Below, piece after piece: positions 1-8,282 of a stretch of DNA of 64,000 nucleotides. The stretch covers positions 705,273-769,272 of the forward strand of contig NZ_JH164926.1 of the NCBI RefSeq assembly GCF_000226875.1, given 5' to 3'. The notes beneath the pieces were generated by a model. It searched no databases. It was not told the DNA's origin and was given only the letters and a program-made list of their open reading frames with translations. The position numbers were made by a program, and so were the translations under genes. The stretch's first letter is position 1; every line of letters starts with the position of its first letter. The stretch is from Neisseria shayeganii 871. GTDB lineage: Bacteria; Pseudomonadota; Gammaproteobacteria; Burkholderiales; Neisseriaceae.

Positions 1-567
1 GGCATTGTTCAGATATATCTCCCGGTGGGTATCGCCGTTTCTTGCCAGCCCCATTTCCCGAACGAACCGATCCATTTTTTCAAAAGAGGCAGGCTCGTCG
101 TCATAGCTGCCTATATGCAGAATCTGCACGGATTTTCCGTCTGTCATCCGCTCAAAATCGATTTCGTCGTATAAATCATTCGGTTTTTTCTTACGCACAT
201 TTTCCAGCGCCTGTGCAAATATTTCCCGCGTAACGCCATCCGGCTGCTTGATCATCAGCGTATATTGCAAGCAGCTTTTATCCAATGCCTCCCCTTCCGC
301 CGCCGCCCGCTCCCAAATGCCTTCCAAAGGATAGACCGCAAAATCGGTGATCTTGTCCTCAGGCTCTGTTTTCATCATCGCCTTAAACAGCATTTTGATT
401 GCATAGGCCAAGGAGTACAAAGCGGATACCCTGGCCGAAAAATCCGCCTCATTGGGATTGCCCGCGCCTTTGATCATGATGAATGTTTGGGCGGGCACAT
501 CCACCAACTCAGGCTTTTGCTTAACGCCATACCCGCTTTTTTCGCTCTTTTTCCATTCGTATTTCAT
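1..567 (-). CDS. GyrI-like small-molecule-binding domain protein, partial
   Basis: An open frame of 189 codons runs off the left edge, so the C-terminus is missing. The start is the ATG at 567, preceded by an AAGGAAAAG ribosome site. The protein begins MKYEWKKSEKSGYGVKQKPE and contains PAQTFIMIKGAGNP and a later SVQILHIGSYDDEPASFEKM segment. The QILHIGSYDDE part resembles the ligand-binding strand of GyrI-like proteins (the domain found in AraC-type drug regulators and in stand-alone proteins). Function is unknown; small-molecule binding is inferred from family resemblance only. No DNA-binding domain is visible in the part present. Confidence 0.6.
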   Translation of the reverse strand, partial: MKYEWKKSEKSGYGVKQKPELVDVPAQTFIMIKGAGNPNEADFSARVSALYSLAYAIKMLFKAMMKTEPEDKITDFAVYPLEGIWERAAAEGEALDKSCLQYTLMIKQPDGVTREIFAQALENVRKKKPNDLYDEIDFERMTDGKSVQILHIGSYDDEPASFEKMDRFVREMGLARNGDTHREIYLNNA

Positions 568-636
568 TTTACTTTTCCTTTTGACAATCAATCAGAAACA
601 CTATACGCGCACCCATTTCGCTGCCAAGCCTTGGCC

Positions 637-763
637 GAAACCTTGGCAAAATCCCAGATGCAGATGCCTCTCAAGGCGCAACGGGTGCAGACCTGTTCTG
701 TACAAGGCCAAGCGGGCGGGCAGCACAAGGCAGAAATGCGCCGCCAATGGGAGCACAGGCCTC
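637..763. repeat. decayed copy of the 143-bp inverted-repeat element
   Basis: The stretch begins GAAACCTTGGCAAAAT and ends near CAGGCCTCAG, a degraded form of the GAGACCTTTGCAAAA...GGTCTC element seen intact elsewhere. The internal words GATGCAGATGC, CAAGGCG and CAGAAATGCGCCGC match the element in order. An uptake sequence starts at 764, right at its end. Together with flanking unique sequence it fills the gap between the first gene and murJ. Confidence 0.55.
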
Positions 764-775
764 AGGCTACCTGAA
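764..775 (+). repeat. DNA uptake sequence AGGCTACCTGAA (representative; other copies listed)
   Basis: This 12-mer is the dominant short repeat. Other copies, on either strand, start near 2389, 2764, 4098, 4123, 4627, 5428, 5781, 9669, 9699, 10049, 11854, 11871, 15540, 15619, 15648, 16542, 17063, 20664, 20690, 20748, 22192, 22660, 24429, 24447, 24770, 25706, 26746, 26762, 27743, 27761, 29801, 30493, 31463, 31697, 32099, 32716, 35142, 35375, 35389, 37053, 37506, 38998, 39470, 39640, 41104, 41988, 43518, 44790, 44890, 45930, 46914, 46932, 48360, 49905, 50912, 51464, 51501, 54244, 54541, 56149, 56810, 57256, 58270, 60578, 60616 and 63908. Positions were read by eye and may be off by a base or two. 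In Neisseriaceae such words mark DNA for uptake through the type IV pilus system. Confidence 0.9.
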
Positions 776-828
776 AACCGCCGCTTACGGTAAACTCCGC
801 ACCTTTCGGTTTTACGGCAAACAACACG

Positions 829-2370
829 ATGAATCTCCTCGGCGCGCTGGCCAAACTCGGCAGTCTGACCATGGTTTCGCGGGTGCTCGGCTTTGTGCGC
901 GACGCCATTTTGGCGCGGGTGTTCGGCGCGGGCGACGCGATGGACGCCTTCGTGGTGGCCTTCCGCCTGCCCAACCTTCTGCGGCGCATTTTTGCCGAAG
1001 GCGCGTTTGCCCAGGCCTTTGTGCCGATTCTGGCCGAATACAAGCAGAACCGCTCCCCCGCCGCCACTCAGGCTTTTGTGCAGCATGTGGGCGGCATGCT
1101 TCTATTTGCGCTGATGATGGTGACTGCCATCGGCGTGATTGCCGCGCCTTGGGTGGTGTTGGCCACCGCCAGCGGCTGGCGCGACGGCGACGACCGCTTT
1201 GCGCTGGCCACCCTGATGATGCCGGTGATTTTTCCCTATATCCTGCTGATTTCGCTGTCGTCTTTTGTCGGCAGCATTCTGAATACCTACGGCAAATTTT
1301 CCATTCCGGCTTTTACGCCGGTGCTGCTGAATGTGTCGTTCATCGTGTTTTCGCTGTGGCTTTTGCCGTATTTCGACCCGCCGGTGATGGCGCTGGCGTG
1401 GGCGGTGTTTGCCGGCGGCGTGCTGCAATTGGTGTTCCAGCTGCCGTGGCTGTGGCAGATCGGCCTGTTGAAACGGCCGAAGCTGAAATTCCGCGATGCG
1501 GCGGTCAACCGCGTGTTGAAACAGATGGTGCCGGCCATCATGGGCACTTCCGTGGCGCAGATTTCGCTCTTGATCAACACCAACTTCGCTTCCTATCTGC
1601 AAAGCGGCAGCGTGTCGTGGATGTATTTTGCCGACCGCCTGATGGAGCTGCCCACCGGCGTGCTGGGCGTGGCTTTGGGCACCATTCTGCTGCCCGGCCT
1701 CTCCAAACACGCCGCCAACCAAAATCCGCACGAATACTCCGCCCTGCTCGATTGGGGCCTGCGCCTGTGCCTGCTCTTGGCCGCCCCTGCCGCCGTGGGG
1801 CTGGCGGTGCTGTCTTTCCCGCTGGTGGCCACCCTGTTTATGTACGGCAGCATCGGCGTGTTCGACGCGCAAATGACCCAACAGGCGCTGATCGCCTACG
1901 CCGCCGGCCTGCTCGGCCTGATTTTAATCAAGGTGTTGGCGCCCGGCTTCTACGCCCGCAAAGACATCAAAACGCCGGTAAAAGTGGCGGTGTTCACCCT
2001 GATCTGCACCCAGCTGATGAACTTACTGTTCGTCTGGAAACTGCAACACGCCGGCCTGGCGCTGGCCATCGGCTTGGGTGCCTGCCTCAACGCCGCCATG
2101 CTCTATGTGCTGCTGCGCCGCAAAGGCTTTTACCAGCCCAAACCGGGCTGGACGGCCTTTCTGCTCAAGCTCGCCGCCGCCCTGTTGGTGATGGGCGTCG
2201 GCCTGTGGGGGCTGGAGGGCTGGTGGCAGCCCGAATGGGTGGCCGCCGGCGGCCTGCAGCGCGCCGCCCAACTGGCCGCCCTGATTGCGGCCGGCATGCT
2301 GCTGTATTTCGCCAGCCTCGCCCTGCTCGGCTTCCGCCCCCGCCATTTCAAACGCAGCGAAATGGCTTAA
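829..2370 (+). CDS. murJ: MurJ lipid II flippase
   Basis: The 513-residue protein starts MNLLGALAKLGSLTMVSRVLGFVRDA and continues with GAGDAMDAFVVAFRLPNLLRRIFAEGAFAQAF, the hallmark N-terminus of MurJ/MviN. It is almost entirely hydrophobic, fitting the 13-14 membrane helices of the family, and has the normal length. It moves lipid II across the inner membrane for peptidoglycan synthesis. Conserved charged residues typical of the central cavity (R18, R24, R52) are present. It stands alone on the plus strand; the acyl ligase starts 49 bp downstream beyond an uptake sequence. A second frame of 571 codons over the same bases is a shadow. Confidence 0.95.
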   Translation: MNLLGALAKLGSLTMVSRVLGFVRDAILARVFGAGDAMDAFVVAFRLPNLLRRIFAEGAFAQAFVPILAEYKQNRSPAATQAFVQHVGGMLLFALMMVTAIGVIAAPWVVLATASGWRDGDDRFALATLMMPVIFPYILLISLSSFVGSILNTYGKFSIPAFTPVLLNVSFIVFSLWLLPYFDPPVMALAWAVFAGGVLQLVFQLPWLWQIGLLKRPKLKFRDAAVNRVLKQMVPAIMGTSVAQISLLINTNFASYLQSGSVSWMYFADRLMELPTGVLGVALGTILLPGLSKHAANQNPHEYSALLDWGLRLCLLLAAPAAVGLAVLSFPLVATLFMYGSIGVFDAQMTQQALIAYAAGLLGLILIKVLAPGFYARKDIKTPVKVAVFTLICTQLMNLLFVWKLQHAGLALAIGLGACLNAAMLYVLLRRKGFYQPKPGWTAFLLKLAAALLVMGVGLWGLEGWWQPEWVAAGGLQRAAQLAALIAAGMLLYFASLALLGFRPRHFKRSEMA

Positions 2371-2419
2371 ATAACGGTTGCCGCCGAACAGGCTACCTGA
2401 AACCTTCCTCTTTCCCGCC

Positions 2420-4108
2420 ATGCCGATTGCTTTTCTGCCCGATACCGCGCCCGACGCCCTAATTGCCGACCATTGGCCGGCCGACGCCTTCCGCCGCGCC
2501 ACCGCCGCCCTGGCCGCCGAGTTGCAGGCGCGGCAAATCGCCGCCGTCGCCTTATGGTTTGACGACGCCGCCCGCTTCACCTCCGCCCTGCTGGCCGCCT
2601 GGCAGGCCGGCGCCGACGTGTATCTGCCGCCCAATCTGGCCGCAGACAACCGCCGCTGGGCCGAGCAACACGCCGCGCTCTGGCTTACCGACCAGGCCGA
2701 TTTCCCCGCCCCCCATCTGCGCCATCACGACGCCCTGGAGCAGGCAGCCGAACCCGCCGGCGGTTCAGGTAGCCTCTCGGTGCCGGCCGGCGCCGCGCTG
2801 TATCTGAAAACTTCGGGTTCTTCCGGCGAAGCCAAAGTGATCCGCAAAACCGCCGCCCAAATGCAGCGGGAAGCCCAAGCGCTGGCCGCCTGTCTGCCGC
2901 CGGCATGGCGGGGCGTACGCGCCGTCGGCAGCGTCAGCCCGCAGCACCTCTACGGCCTCACCTTCCGCATCTTCACCGCGCTGGCCGCCGGCTGGCGCAT
3001 CGGCCGCCACGCCTGCCCCTACCCCGAAGACCTGCTCGCCGCCTCGGACGAACCCTGTATCTGGATTACCAGCCCCGCCCTGCTCAACCGCTTGGGCGAA
3101 GGCCGCAACTGGCACACACTGCGCGGGCGGGTGCGCGGCATCCTCAGCGCCGGCGGCGCCCTGCCCGAGGCCACCGCCGAACTGCTGCACCGCGAGCTGG
3201 GCTTTTACCCCACCGATATTTACGGCAGCACCGAAACCGGCGTCATCGCCCGCCGCCAAGGCAGCGGCGCTTGGACGCTGCTGCCCGCAACCCGTGCCGG
3301 CCTCAACGAAGATGGCGCCTTGTGGGCCGAATCCCCGTGGTCGGACGGCCGCCAGCAAACCGCCGATGCCGCCGTGCTGGCCGAAGACGGCCTGCATCTG
3401 GCCGGCCGCTGCGACCGCATCATCAAATTCGAAGACAAACGGGTGTCGCTGCTGCACATCGAACACCGCCTGCTGGCGCACGAATGGGTGGCCGACGCCC
3501 ATTGCGGCCGCCATCCGCAACACCGCCACCTGGCCGCTTGGACGGCGCTCACCCCCGCCGGCATCCAAGCCCTGCGCGAACAGGGGCGGGCCGCCGTGCA
3601 GCAGGCATTAAAAAACTGTGTGGCCGCCGAAATCGACACCGTGGCCGTGCCGCGCTACTGGCGTTTCGCCGCCGAACTGCCGCGCAACGCCCAAGCCAAA
3701 ATCCGCGAGCAGGATTTTCAGGCAGCCTTCGGCACACCGCAAACCGCTCCCGAATGGCGGCTGCTGCACAGCGACGAAGCCGCCTGCGAATACCGCTTCG
3801 GCGGCCGCGTGCCGCTGGATTTGGTGTATTTCGGCGGCCACTTCGCCACCTTCCCGCTGGTGCCCGGCGTGGTGGAAGTGCAATGGGCCATGGATTTGGC
3901 CGCCCGCTTCGCGTGGGGCCGCGGCGCCGTAACCCAGATCGAAAACCTGAAATACCAGCAGTTTGTGCGCCCGCATGATGAAATCGTGTTGCAGCTGCGC
4001 TGGGACGCGGCCAAACGCAAAATCCATTTTTCCCTGCACCAGGGCGAGCGCCCCTGCGCCTCCGGCCGCGTGGCGTTGGCGCCCGAAACCGATGCACAGG
4101 CTACCTGA
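2420..4108 (+). CDS. acyl-activating AMP ligase fused to hotdog dehydratase (ApeH-ApeI-like)
   Basis: The 562-residue protein joins two activities. Residues about 1-445 are an adenylate-forming ligase: YLKTSGSSGEAKVIRKT at about 128-144 is the phosphate loop, DIYGSTETG at about 266 the acyl-adenylate motif, and RNAQAKI holds the C-terminal lysine. Residues about 455-562 are a FabZ/ApeI-like hotdog domain with H474 in GGHFATFPLVPGVVEVQW; where FabZ has glutamate, this sequence appears to have Gln. In aryl-polyene loci these are usually separate neighbouring genes that load the aromatic starter and dehydrate chain intermediates. The start chosen is the ATG at 2420, because codons upstream only read through an uptake sequence. 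The last codons and the stop (QAT-stop) come from an uptake sequence. Confidence 0.82.
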   Translation: MPIAFLPDTAPDALIADHWPADAFRRATAALAAELQARQIAAVALWFDDAARFTSALLAAWQAGADVYLPPNLAADNRRWAEQHAALWLTDQADFPAPHLRHHDALEQAAEPAGGSGSLSVPAGAALYLKTSGSSGEAKVIRKTAAQMQREAQALAACLPPAWRGVRAVGSVSPQHLYGLTFRIFTALAAGWRIGRHACPYPEDLLAASDEPCIWITSPALLNRLGEGRNWHTLRGRVRGILSAGGALPEATAELLHRELGFYPTDIYGSTETGVIARRQGSGAWTLLPATRAGLNEDGALWAESPWSDGRQQTADAAVLAEDGLHLAGRCDRIIKFEDKRVSLLHIEHRLLAHEWVADAHCGRHPQHRHLAAWTALTPAGIQALREQGRAAVQQALKNCVAAEIDTVAVPRYWRFAAELPRNAQAKIREQDFQAAFGTPQTAPEWRLLHSDEAACEYRFGGRVPLDLVYFGGHFATFPLVPGVVEVQWAMDLAARFAWGRGAVTQIENLKYQQFVRPHDEIVLQLRWDAAKRKIHFSLHQGERPCASGRVALAPETDAQAT

Positions 4109-4134
4109 AACCGCTGCTTATCTTTCAGGTAGCC
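4098..4134 (+). terminator. inverted uptake-sequence pair
   Basis: AGGCTACCTGAAA and TTTCAGGTAGCC face each other with a 12-base loop just at the end of the ligase gene, forming a hairpin. It may attenuate transcription into the exporter gene. There is no strong T-run. Confidence 0.5.
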
Positions 4135-4193
4135 CCAAATCGGCCCAACCCATTTGTTAACCATCCGACCACAGGCTGAGACCTTTTCCCGCC

Positions 4194-6521
4194 ATGAAAC
4201 CCCTTTCCCTGCTTTACAGCCTGTTCTGTCTGTGCCTGCTGGCCGTGCTCGGCTGGCAGCTGCCGCAGGGCGGGCGCATCCAAACCGACCTTTCCGCCCT
4301 GCTGCCGGCCGAGGCGGGGGCCGATGCCGTGTGGCAGGCCGCCGATGCCGCCAACCGCCGCCTGCTCAACGGGCAGATTGTGCTGCTGGTGGGCGCGGAA
4401 GAGGCCGACACCGCTTTCCGCGCGGCTGAAGAAACGGCGCAGCGCTGGCGGCGAAGCGGCCTGTTCAGCCGCATCGACGCCGCCGTCACACCCGATTTGG
4501 CCGCCCTGCGCCAATCGGCGCAAACCCTGGGTTTGGCCACCCTGCCGCCGGAACAGGTACGGCAGCTGTATCACGCGCCGCAGCAGTATTTCCAACAGCG
4601 TGCCGAAGCGGCGGCCAATCCGTTTTCAGGTAGCCTGTTGCCGCTGGAAGACGACTGGCTGGGCTTCGGCCGTTATCTGCACGAAAAACAAGGCGCGGCC
4701 AAGCTGCAATGGCAGCCGGAAAACGGCTGGCTCTACACCGAGCACGAGGGCAAAACCTGGGTGTGGCTGCGGGCGAAACTGCCCGAACAGCAGGCCGCCG
4801 CCGGCCTGCCCGGCCTGCTGCCGCTGTTGGCCGACAGCCGCCGCGCCGCCGCCGCGCAGCAAGCCGAGCTCATCGCCGCCGGCGGCGCCCTGTTTGCCGC
4901 CGAAGCCAAAGCAAAGGCCGAGCGCGAAAGCAGCCTGATGTCGGCCTTCGGCCTCACGCTCACCTTCGCGCTGCTGTGGTGGGTGTTCCGCAGCGGCCGC
5001 ATCCTGCTGCTGTTTCTGCCCCTGGCCGCCGGCCTGCTCACGGGCTTGGCCGCCGCGCTGGCCGTATTCGGCCAAGTGCACATCCTCACCTTGGTCATCG
5101 GCACCAGCCTGGTGGGCGTGTTGGTGGATTTCCCCCTGCATTGGCTGGCACCTTCCCTGTTCCGCCGGCCGTGGCAGCCTGCTGCAGCCATGCGCCATGT
5201 GCTGCCCACCTTCCTCATCGGGCTCGCCATCACGGTATCCGGCTATGTGCTGCTGTGGTTTACCCCGCTGCCGGTGTTGCGCCAAACCGCCGTGTTCTCC
5301 GCCGCCGCCCTGTTGGGCGCCTTCGCCGCCACCGTGCTGTGGCTGCCCGCGCTGTTCGGCCGCTACACGCCCCGCCCCGGCGCCTTCGCCCGTATCATCC
5401 GTGCGCTGGCCGAGCGTCTGCCCAATGTTTCAGGTAGCCTCAAACTGCCCGCCGTGCTGTTGCTGCTTGCCCTGGCCGCCGGCATCGCCCGCAGCAATTG
5501 GGCCGACGACATCCGCCATTGGACCGCCACCCCGCCCGAGCTGCTCGCAGACACCCGCCGCGTGGCCGAACTGAGCGGCATAGAAAGCAGCGGCCAGTTT
5601 GTGCTGCTTCAGGCCGACTCGCCCGACCGCCTGCTCGAAGCCGACCGCGCCCTGTTGGCCGAATGGGCGCGCCAAGGCGTGTTTGCGCGCGGCGACGTGG
5701 CCTCCGTGCAGTCGCTCAGCCAATGGCTGCTGCCCGAAAACGAGCAGCGCGCGCTCAAACAGCGCCTGCGCGAGCTGGCCGGGCTACCTGAAAGCCACGC
5801 CCCGTTGCAAGCGCTGGGCGTACCGGAAGCCCTCATCCGCCAGGCTCTGCTGCAAGCCGCCGAGCAGCCAACCGTCAGCCTGGCCGACAGCCTGCAAGAC
5901 GACAGCGCCGAAGCCTGGCGCACCCTCTATCTGGGGCAGGTCGGCAATCAATACGCCGCCGTCATGCGGCTCAACGGCATCCGCCATCCCGACGCCCTGC
6001 GCGCCGCGCTCGACACCGACTGCCGCGGCAAGACCGTCTGCCGCCGTTGGGCCGACCAACGCCAACAGCTCAACCGGCAATTCCACGCCACCCGCAATCA
6101 GGCCGCCTGGCTCAAACTGGCCTCTTTTGTGCTGGCCTGGCTCATGCTGTGGCGGCTGTTCGGCCTCAGGCGCGGCAGCCTGATATTGGCCGTGCCCTCG
6201 GCCGCCGCCGCCGCCTGCGTGGGCCTGCTCGGCTGGCTCGGCGTCCCTGTCAGCCTGTTTGCCATGTTCGGCTTGCTGCTCACCGCCGCCATCGGTGTGG
6301 ATTATGCCGTATATGCCCTCACCGCCCGCGAACCGCGCGCCGCCCGCATCGGCGGCATCGTGCTCGCCGCCTTCACCACCGGCCTTTCCTTCACCCTGCT
6401 CGCCTTCAGTAGCACCCCCGCCGTGGCCGCCTTCGGCCTCACCGTGGCCGCCGGCTGTGCCTTCAACTGCCTGGCGGCCGTGTGGCTGACACGCCATCCG
6501 GCCCAGCATCTCGAACCATAG
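4194..6521 (+). CDS. MMPL/RND-family exporter of the aryl-polyene type
   Basis: The 775-residue inner-membrane protein starts MKPLSLLYSLFCLCLLAVLGW with one membrane helix. A large outside domain (about 25-240) follows, then a block of helices from about 245 (SLMSAFGLTLTFALLWWVF) with VIGTSLVGVLVDFPLHWLAP. A second outside domain (about 410-635) and a second helix block from about 638 complete it. This doubled plan, and LLLTAAIGVDYAVYALTAREP near the end, are typical of MMPL/RND transporters. Members of this subgroup sit in aryl-polyene and xanthomonadin loci and are thought to move the lipid-linked pigment outward. Substrate is inferred from context only. Three uptake sequences lie inside the gene. 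Confidence 0.8.
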   Translation: MKPLSLLYSLFCLCLLAVLGWQLPQGGRIQTDLSALLPAEAGADAVWQAADAANRRLLNGQIVLLVGAEEADTAFRAAEETAQRWRRSGLFSRIDAAVTPDLAALRQSAQTLGLATLPPEQVRQLYHAPQQYFQQRAEAAANPFSGSLLPLEDDWLGFGRYLHEKQGAAKLQWQPENGWLYTEHEGKTWVWLRAKLPEQQAAAGLPGLLPLLADSRRAAAAQQAELIAAGGALFAAEAKAKAERESSLMSAFGLTLTFALLWWVFRSGRILLLFLPLAAGLLTGLAAALAVFGQVHILTLVIGTSLVGVLVDFPLHWLAPSLFRRPWQPAAAMRHVLPTFLIGLAITVSGYVLLWFTPLPVLRQTAVFSAAALLGAFAATVLWLPALFGRYTPRPGAFARIIRALAERLPNVSGSLKLPAVLLLLALAAGIARSNWADDIRHWTATPPELLADTRRVAELSGIESSGQFVLLQADSPDRLLEADRALLAEWARQGVFARGDVASVQSLSQWLLPENEQRALKQRLRELAGLPESHAPLQALGVPEALIRQALLQAAEQPTVSLADSLQDDSAEAWRTLYLGQVGNQYAAVMRLNGIRHPDALRAALDTDCRGKTVCRRWADQRQQLNRQFHATRNQAAWLKLASFVLAWLMLWRLFGLRRGSLILAVPSAAAAACVGLLGWLGVPVSLFAMFGLLLTAAIGVDYAVYALTAREPRAARIGGIVLAAFTTGLSFTLLAFSSTPAVAAFGLTVAAGCAFNCLAAVWLTRHPAQHLEP

Positions 6522-6603
6522 GTCGGACACCCATATCCGACCTGCTTTGCAATATTTTTCAACCTTCCCAAACCCGGTCCACCGCCAAAGCAATATGGAG
6601 GCT

Positions 6604-6773
6604 GAGACCTGGACAAAATCTTCACATATAGAGGTATGTCCAAGGCGTAGCAGCGCAGCGAGTGGGAACGCAAGGAATCTGCATGGAACAGACACATCCG
6701 ATCAATAGGCAAGCGAGCAAGCAGCGCTCCACGCAGAAATGCGCTGCAGATGGATGAAGGTCTGGAAAGTCTC
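6604..6773. mobile_element. degenerate long-form inverted-repeat element (MITE-like)
   Basis: GAGACCTGGACAAAATC at the left and GGTCTGGAAAGTCTC at the right are decayed ends of the element. The middle AACGCAAGGAATCTGCATGGAACAG matches the segment found only in the long form (copies at 12687 and 61828). It occupies most of the 353-bp gap between the exporter and the first flavoprotein. The rest of the gap holds a TAGGTCGGACACCCATATCCGACCTG palindrome-like repeat at about 6521-6546. Confidence 0.65.
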
Positions 6774-6874
6774 CGCCTTGGCCAACAGCAAACAGCCCGC
6801 CATGCTTGCCAAGCCTGCCGAATCGTGATTTGATAGGGCTTCTCTGCCGCAGACGGCATCTTCAGGAGCCCGTG

Positions 6875-8122
6875 ATGACGGAACAATTCGATGTGGTTGT
6901 AATCGGTGCCGGCCCCGCCGGCTCGGTGGCCGCCGCCCTGCTCAACAAACAGGGCTTTTCTGTTTGCGTGTTGGAAAAACAGCATTTTCCGCGCTTCGTG
7001 ATCGGCGAAAGCCTGCTGCCGCACTGCATGGAGTTTCTGCAAGAAGCCGGTTTTCTGCCCGCCATCGAGGCCGAACCCGGCTTTCAGTTTAAAAACGGCG
7101 CCGCTTTCAGCTGGGGCAGCCGCTACACCCATTTTGACTTCACCGACAAATTCAGCCCCGGCCCCGGCACCACGTTTCAGGTGCGCCGCGCAGTGTTCGA
7201 CAAAATCCTGATCGACGAAGCCGCCAAGCAGGGCGTGGACGTGCGTTTCGGCGAAGCCCTCACCGCTTTCGACAACCACGGCGACAACGCCCTGCTTTCC
7301 GTGCAGCGCGAGAACGGCAGCGCCTATCTTCTGGCGGCACGCTTTGTGCTGGATGCCAGCGGCTACGGCCGCGTGCTGCCGCGCCTGCTGGACTTGGACA
7401 CCCCCTCCCATCTGCCGGTGCGCGAAGCGCATTTCACCCACATTGACGACCGCATTACCGCGCCCGATTTCGACCGCAACAAAATCCTGATTTCCACCCA
7501 TCCTGTGCACCGCGATGTGTGGCTGTGGCTGATTCCCTTCGGCGACGGCCGCAGCTCCATCGGCGTGGTCGGCCTGCCCGAACGCTTTGCCGGCCTCGGC
7601 GATTCGGAAGCGGTGCTGAAAAAATTTGCGGCGGAAGTGCCCATGCTTTCGCGTATTTTGGCCGATGCCGAGTGGGACAATGAATTTCCCTTCCGCCACA
7701 TCCAAGGCTATTCGGCCAATGTGAAGGCCCTGCACGGCAGGCATTTCGCTCTCTTGGGCAACGCCGCCGAGTTTCTCGACCCCGTGTTTTCCTCGGGCGT
7801 TACCATTGCCATGCATTCGGCCAAATTGGCCGCCGATCTGCTGGGCAGGCAGCTCAAAGGCGGCAAAGTGGATTGGCAGGCGGAGTTTGCCGAGCCGCTG
7901 ATGGTGGGCGTCAACGCTTTCCGCACTTATGTGGAAGGCTGGTATGACGGCAGTTTCCAAGACGTGATCTACGCCGACAACCGCAGCCCCGAGATCAGCC
8001 GCATGATCAGCTCGATTCTGGCGGGCTATGCTTGGGACACCGCCAACCCGTATGTGGAAAAATCGCGCCGCCGCCTGGCCGCGCTGGCCGAAACGGTAGG
8101 CCCGGCCGCCATTCGGCAATAG
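6875..8122 (+). CDS. FAD-dependent oxidoreductase, halogenase-like (copy A)
   Basis: The 415-residue protein opens with a dinucleotide fold (VVVIGAGPAGSVAAALL, residues 7-23) and GESLLPHC at 44-51. It has WLWLIP at 216-221, matching the WxWxIP signature of flavin-dependent halogenases, and FLDPVFSSG at 300-308, matching most of FxxPxxSxG. It is roughly 70 percent identical by eye to the next gene, so the two are a tandem duplication. The start at 6875 follows CAGGAG at the proper distance; an in-frame ATG 23 codons upstream lacks one. In pigment loci such proteins are halogenases, hydroxylases or reductases; the reaction here is unknown and halogenation is only a hypothesis. Confidence 0.75.
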   Translation: MTEQFDVVVIGAGPAGSVAAALLNKQGFSVCVLEKQHFPRFVIGESLLPHCMEFLQEAGFLPAIEAEPGFQFKNGAAFSWGSRYTHFDFTDKFSPGPGTTFQVRRAVFDKILIDEAAKQGVDVRFGEALTAFDNHGDNALLSVQRENGSAYLLAARFVLDASGYGRVLPRLLDLDTPSHLPVREAHFTHIDDRITAPDFDRNKILISTHPVHRDVWLWLIPFGDGRSSIGVVGLPERFAGLGDSEAVLKKFAAEVPMLSRILADAEWDNEFPFRHIQGYSANVKALHGRHFALLGNAAEFLDPVFSSGVTIAMHSAKLAADLLGRQLKGGKVDWQAEFAEPLMVGVNAFRTYVEGWYDGSFQDVIYADNRSPEISRMISSILAGYAWDTANPYVEKSRRRLAALAETVGPAAIRQ

Positions 8123-8282
8123 ACATAGGAACGCGCATTCGCCGCTTGTCGGCCTGCTGCGGTTTTAAAAAAGCGGCCGGCATCGAACAAGGTTTTGCCT
8201 TAACGCAAAACCGGGATATCTGAAAAGGATTATCCTCATTCCCCCACAACCCATTTCCCTATTCCTGACCTCAGGAGCCTTT

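Noticed and set aside
2378..2419. Upstream ATG start for the ligase fusion
   Set aside because: The extra 14 codons only translate an uptake sequence (RLPET).
747..2462. A 571-codon plus-strand frame over murJ
   Set aside because: It is Arg/Ala-rich with no family features, while murJ in the other frame is unmistakable.
6302..8119. A 605-codon open frame on the minus strand
   Set aside because: It lies antisense to the exporter end and the first flavoprotein and crosses a mobile element. Its product is low-complexity and resembles nothing; it is a GC-driven shadow.
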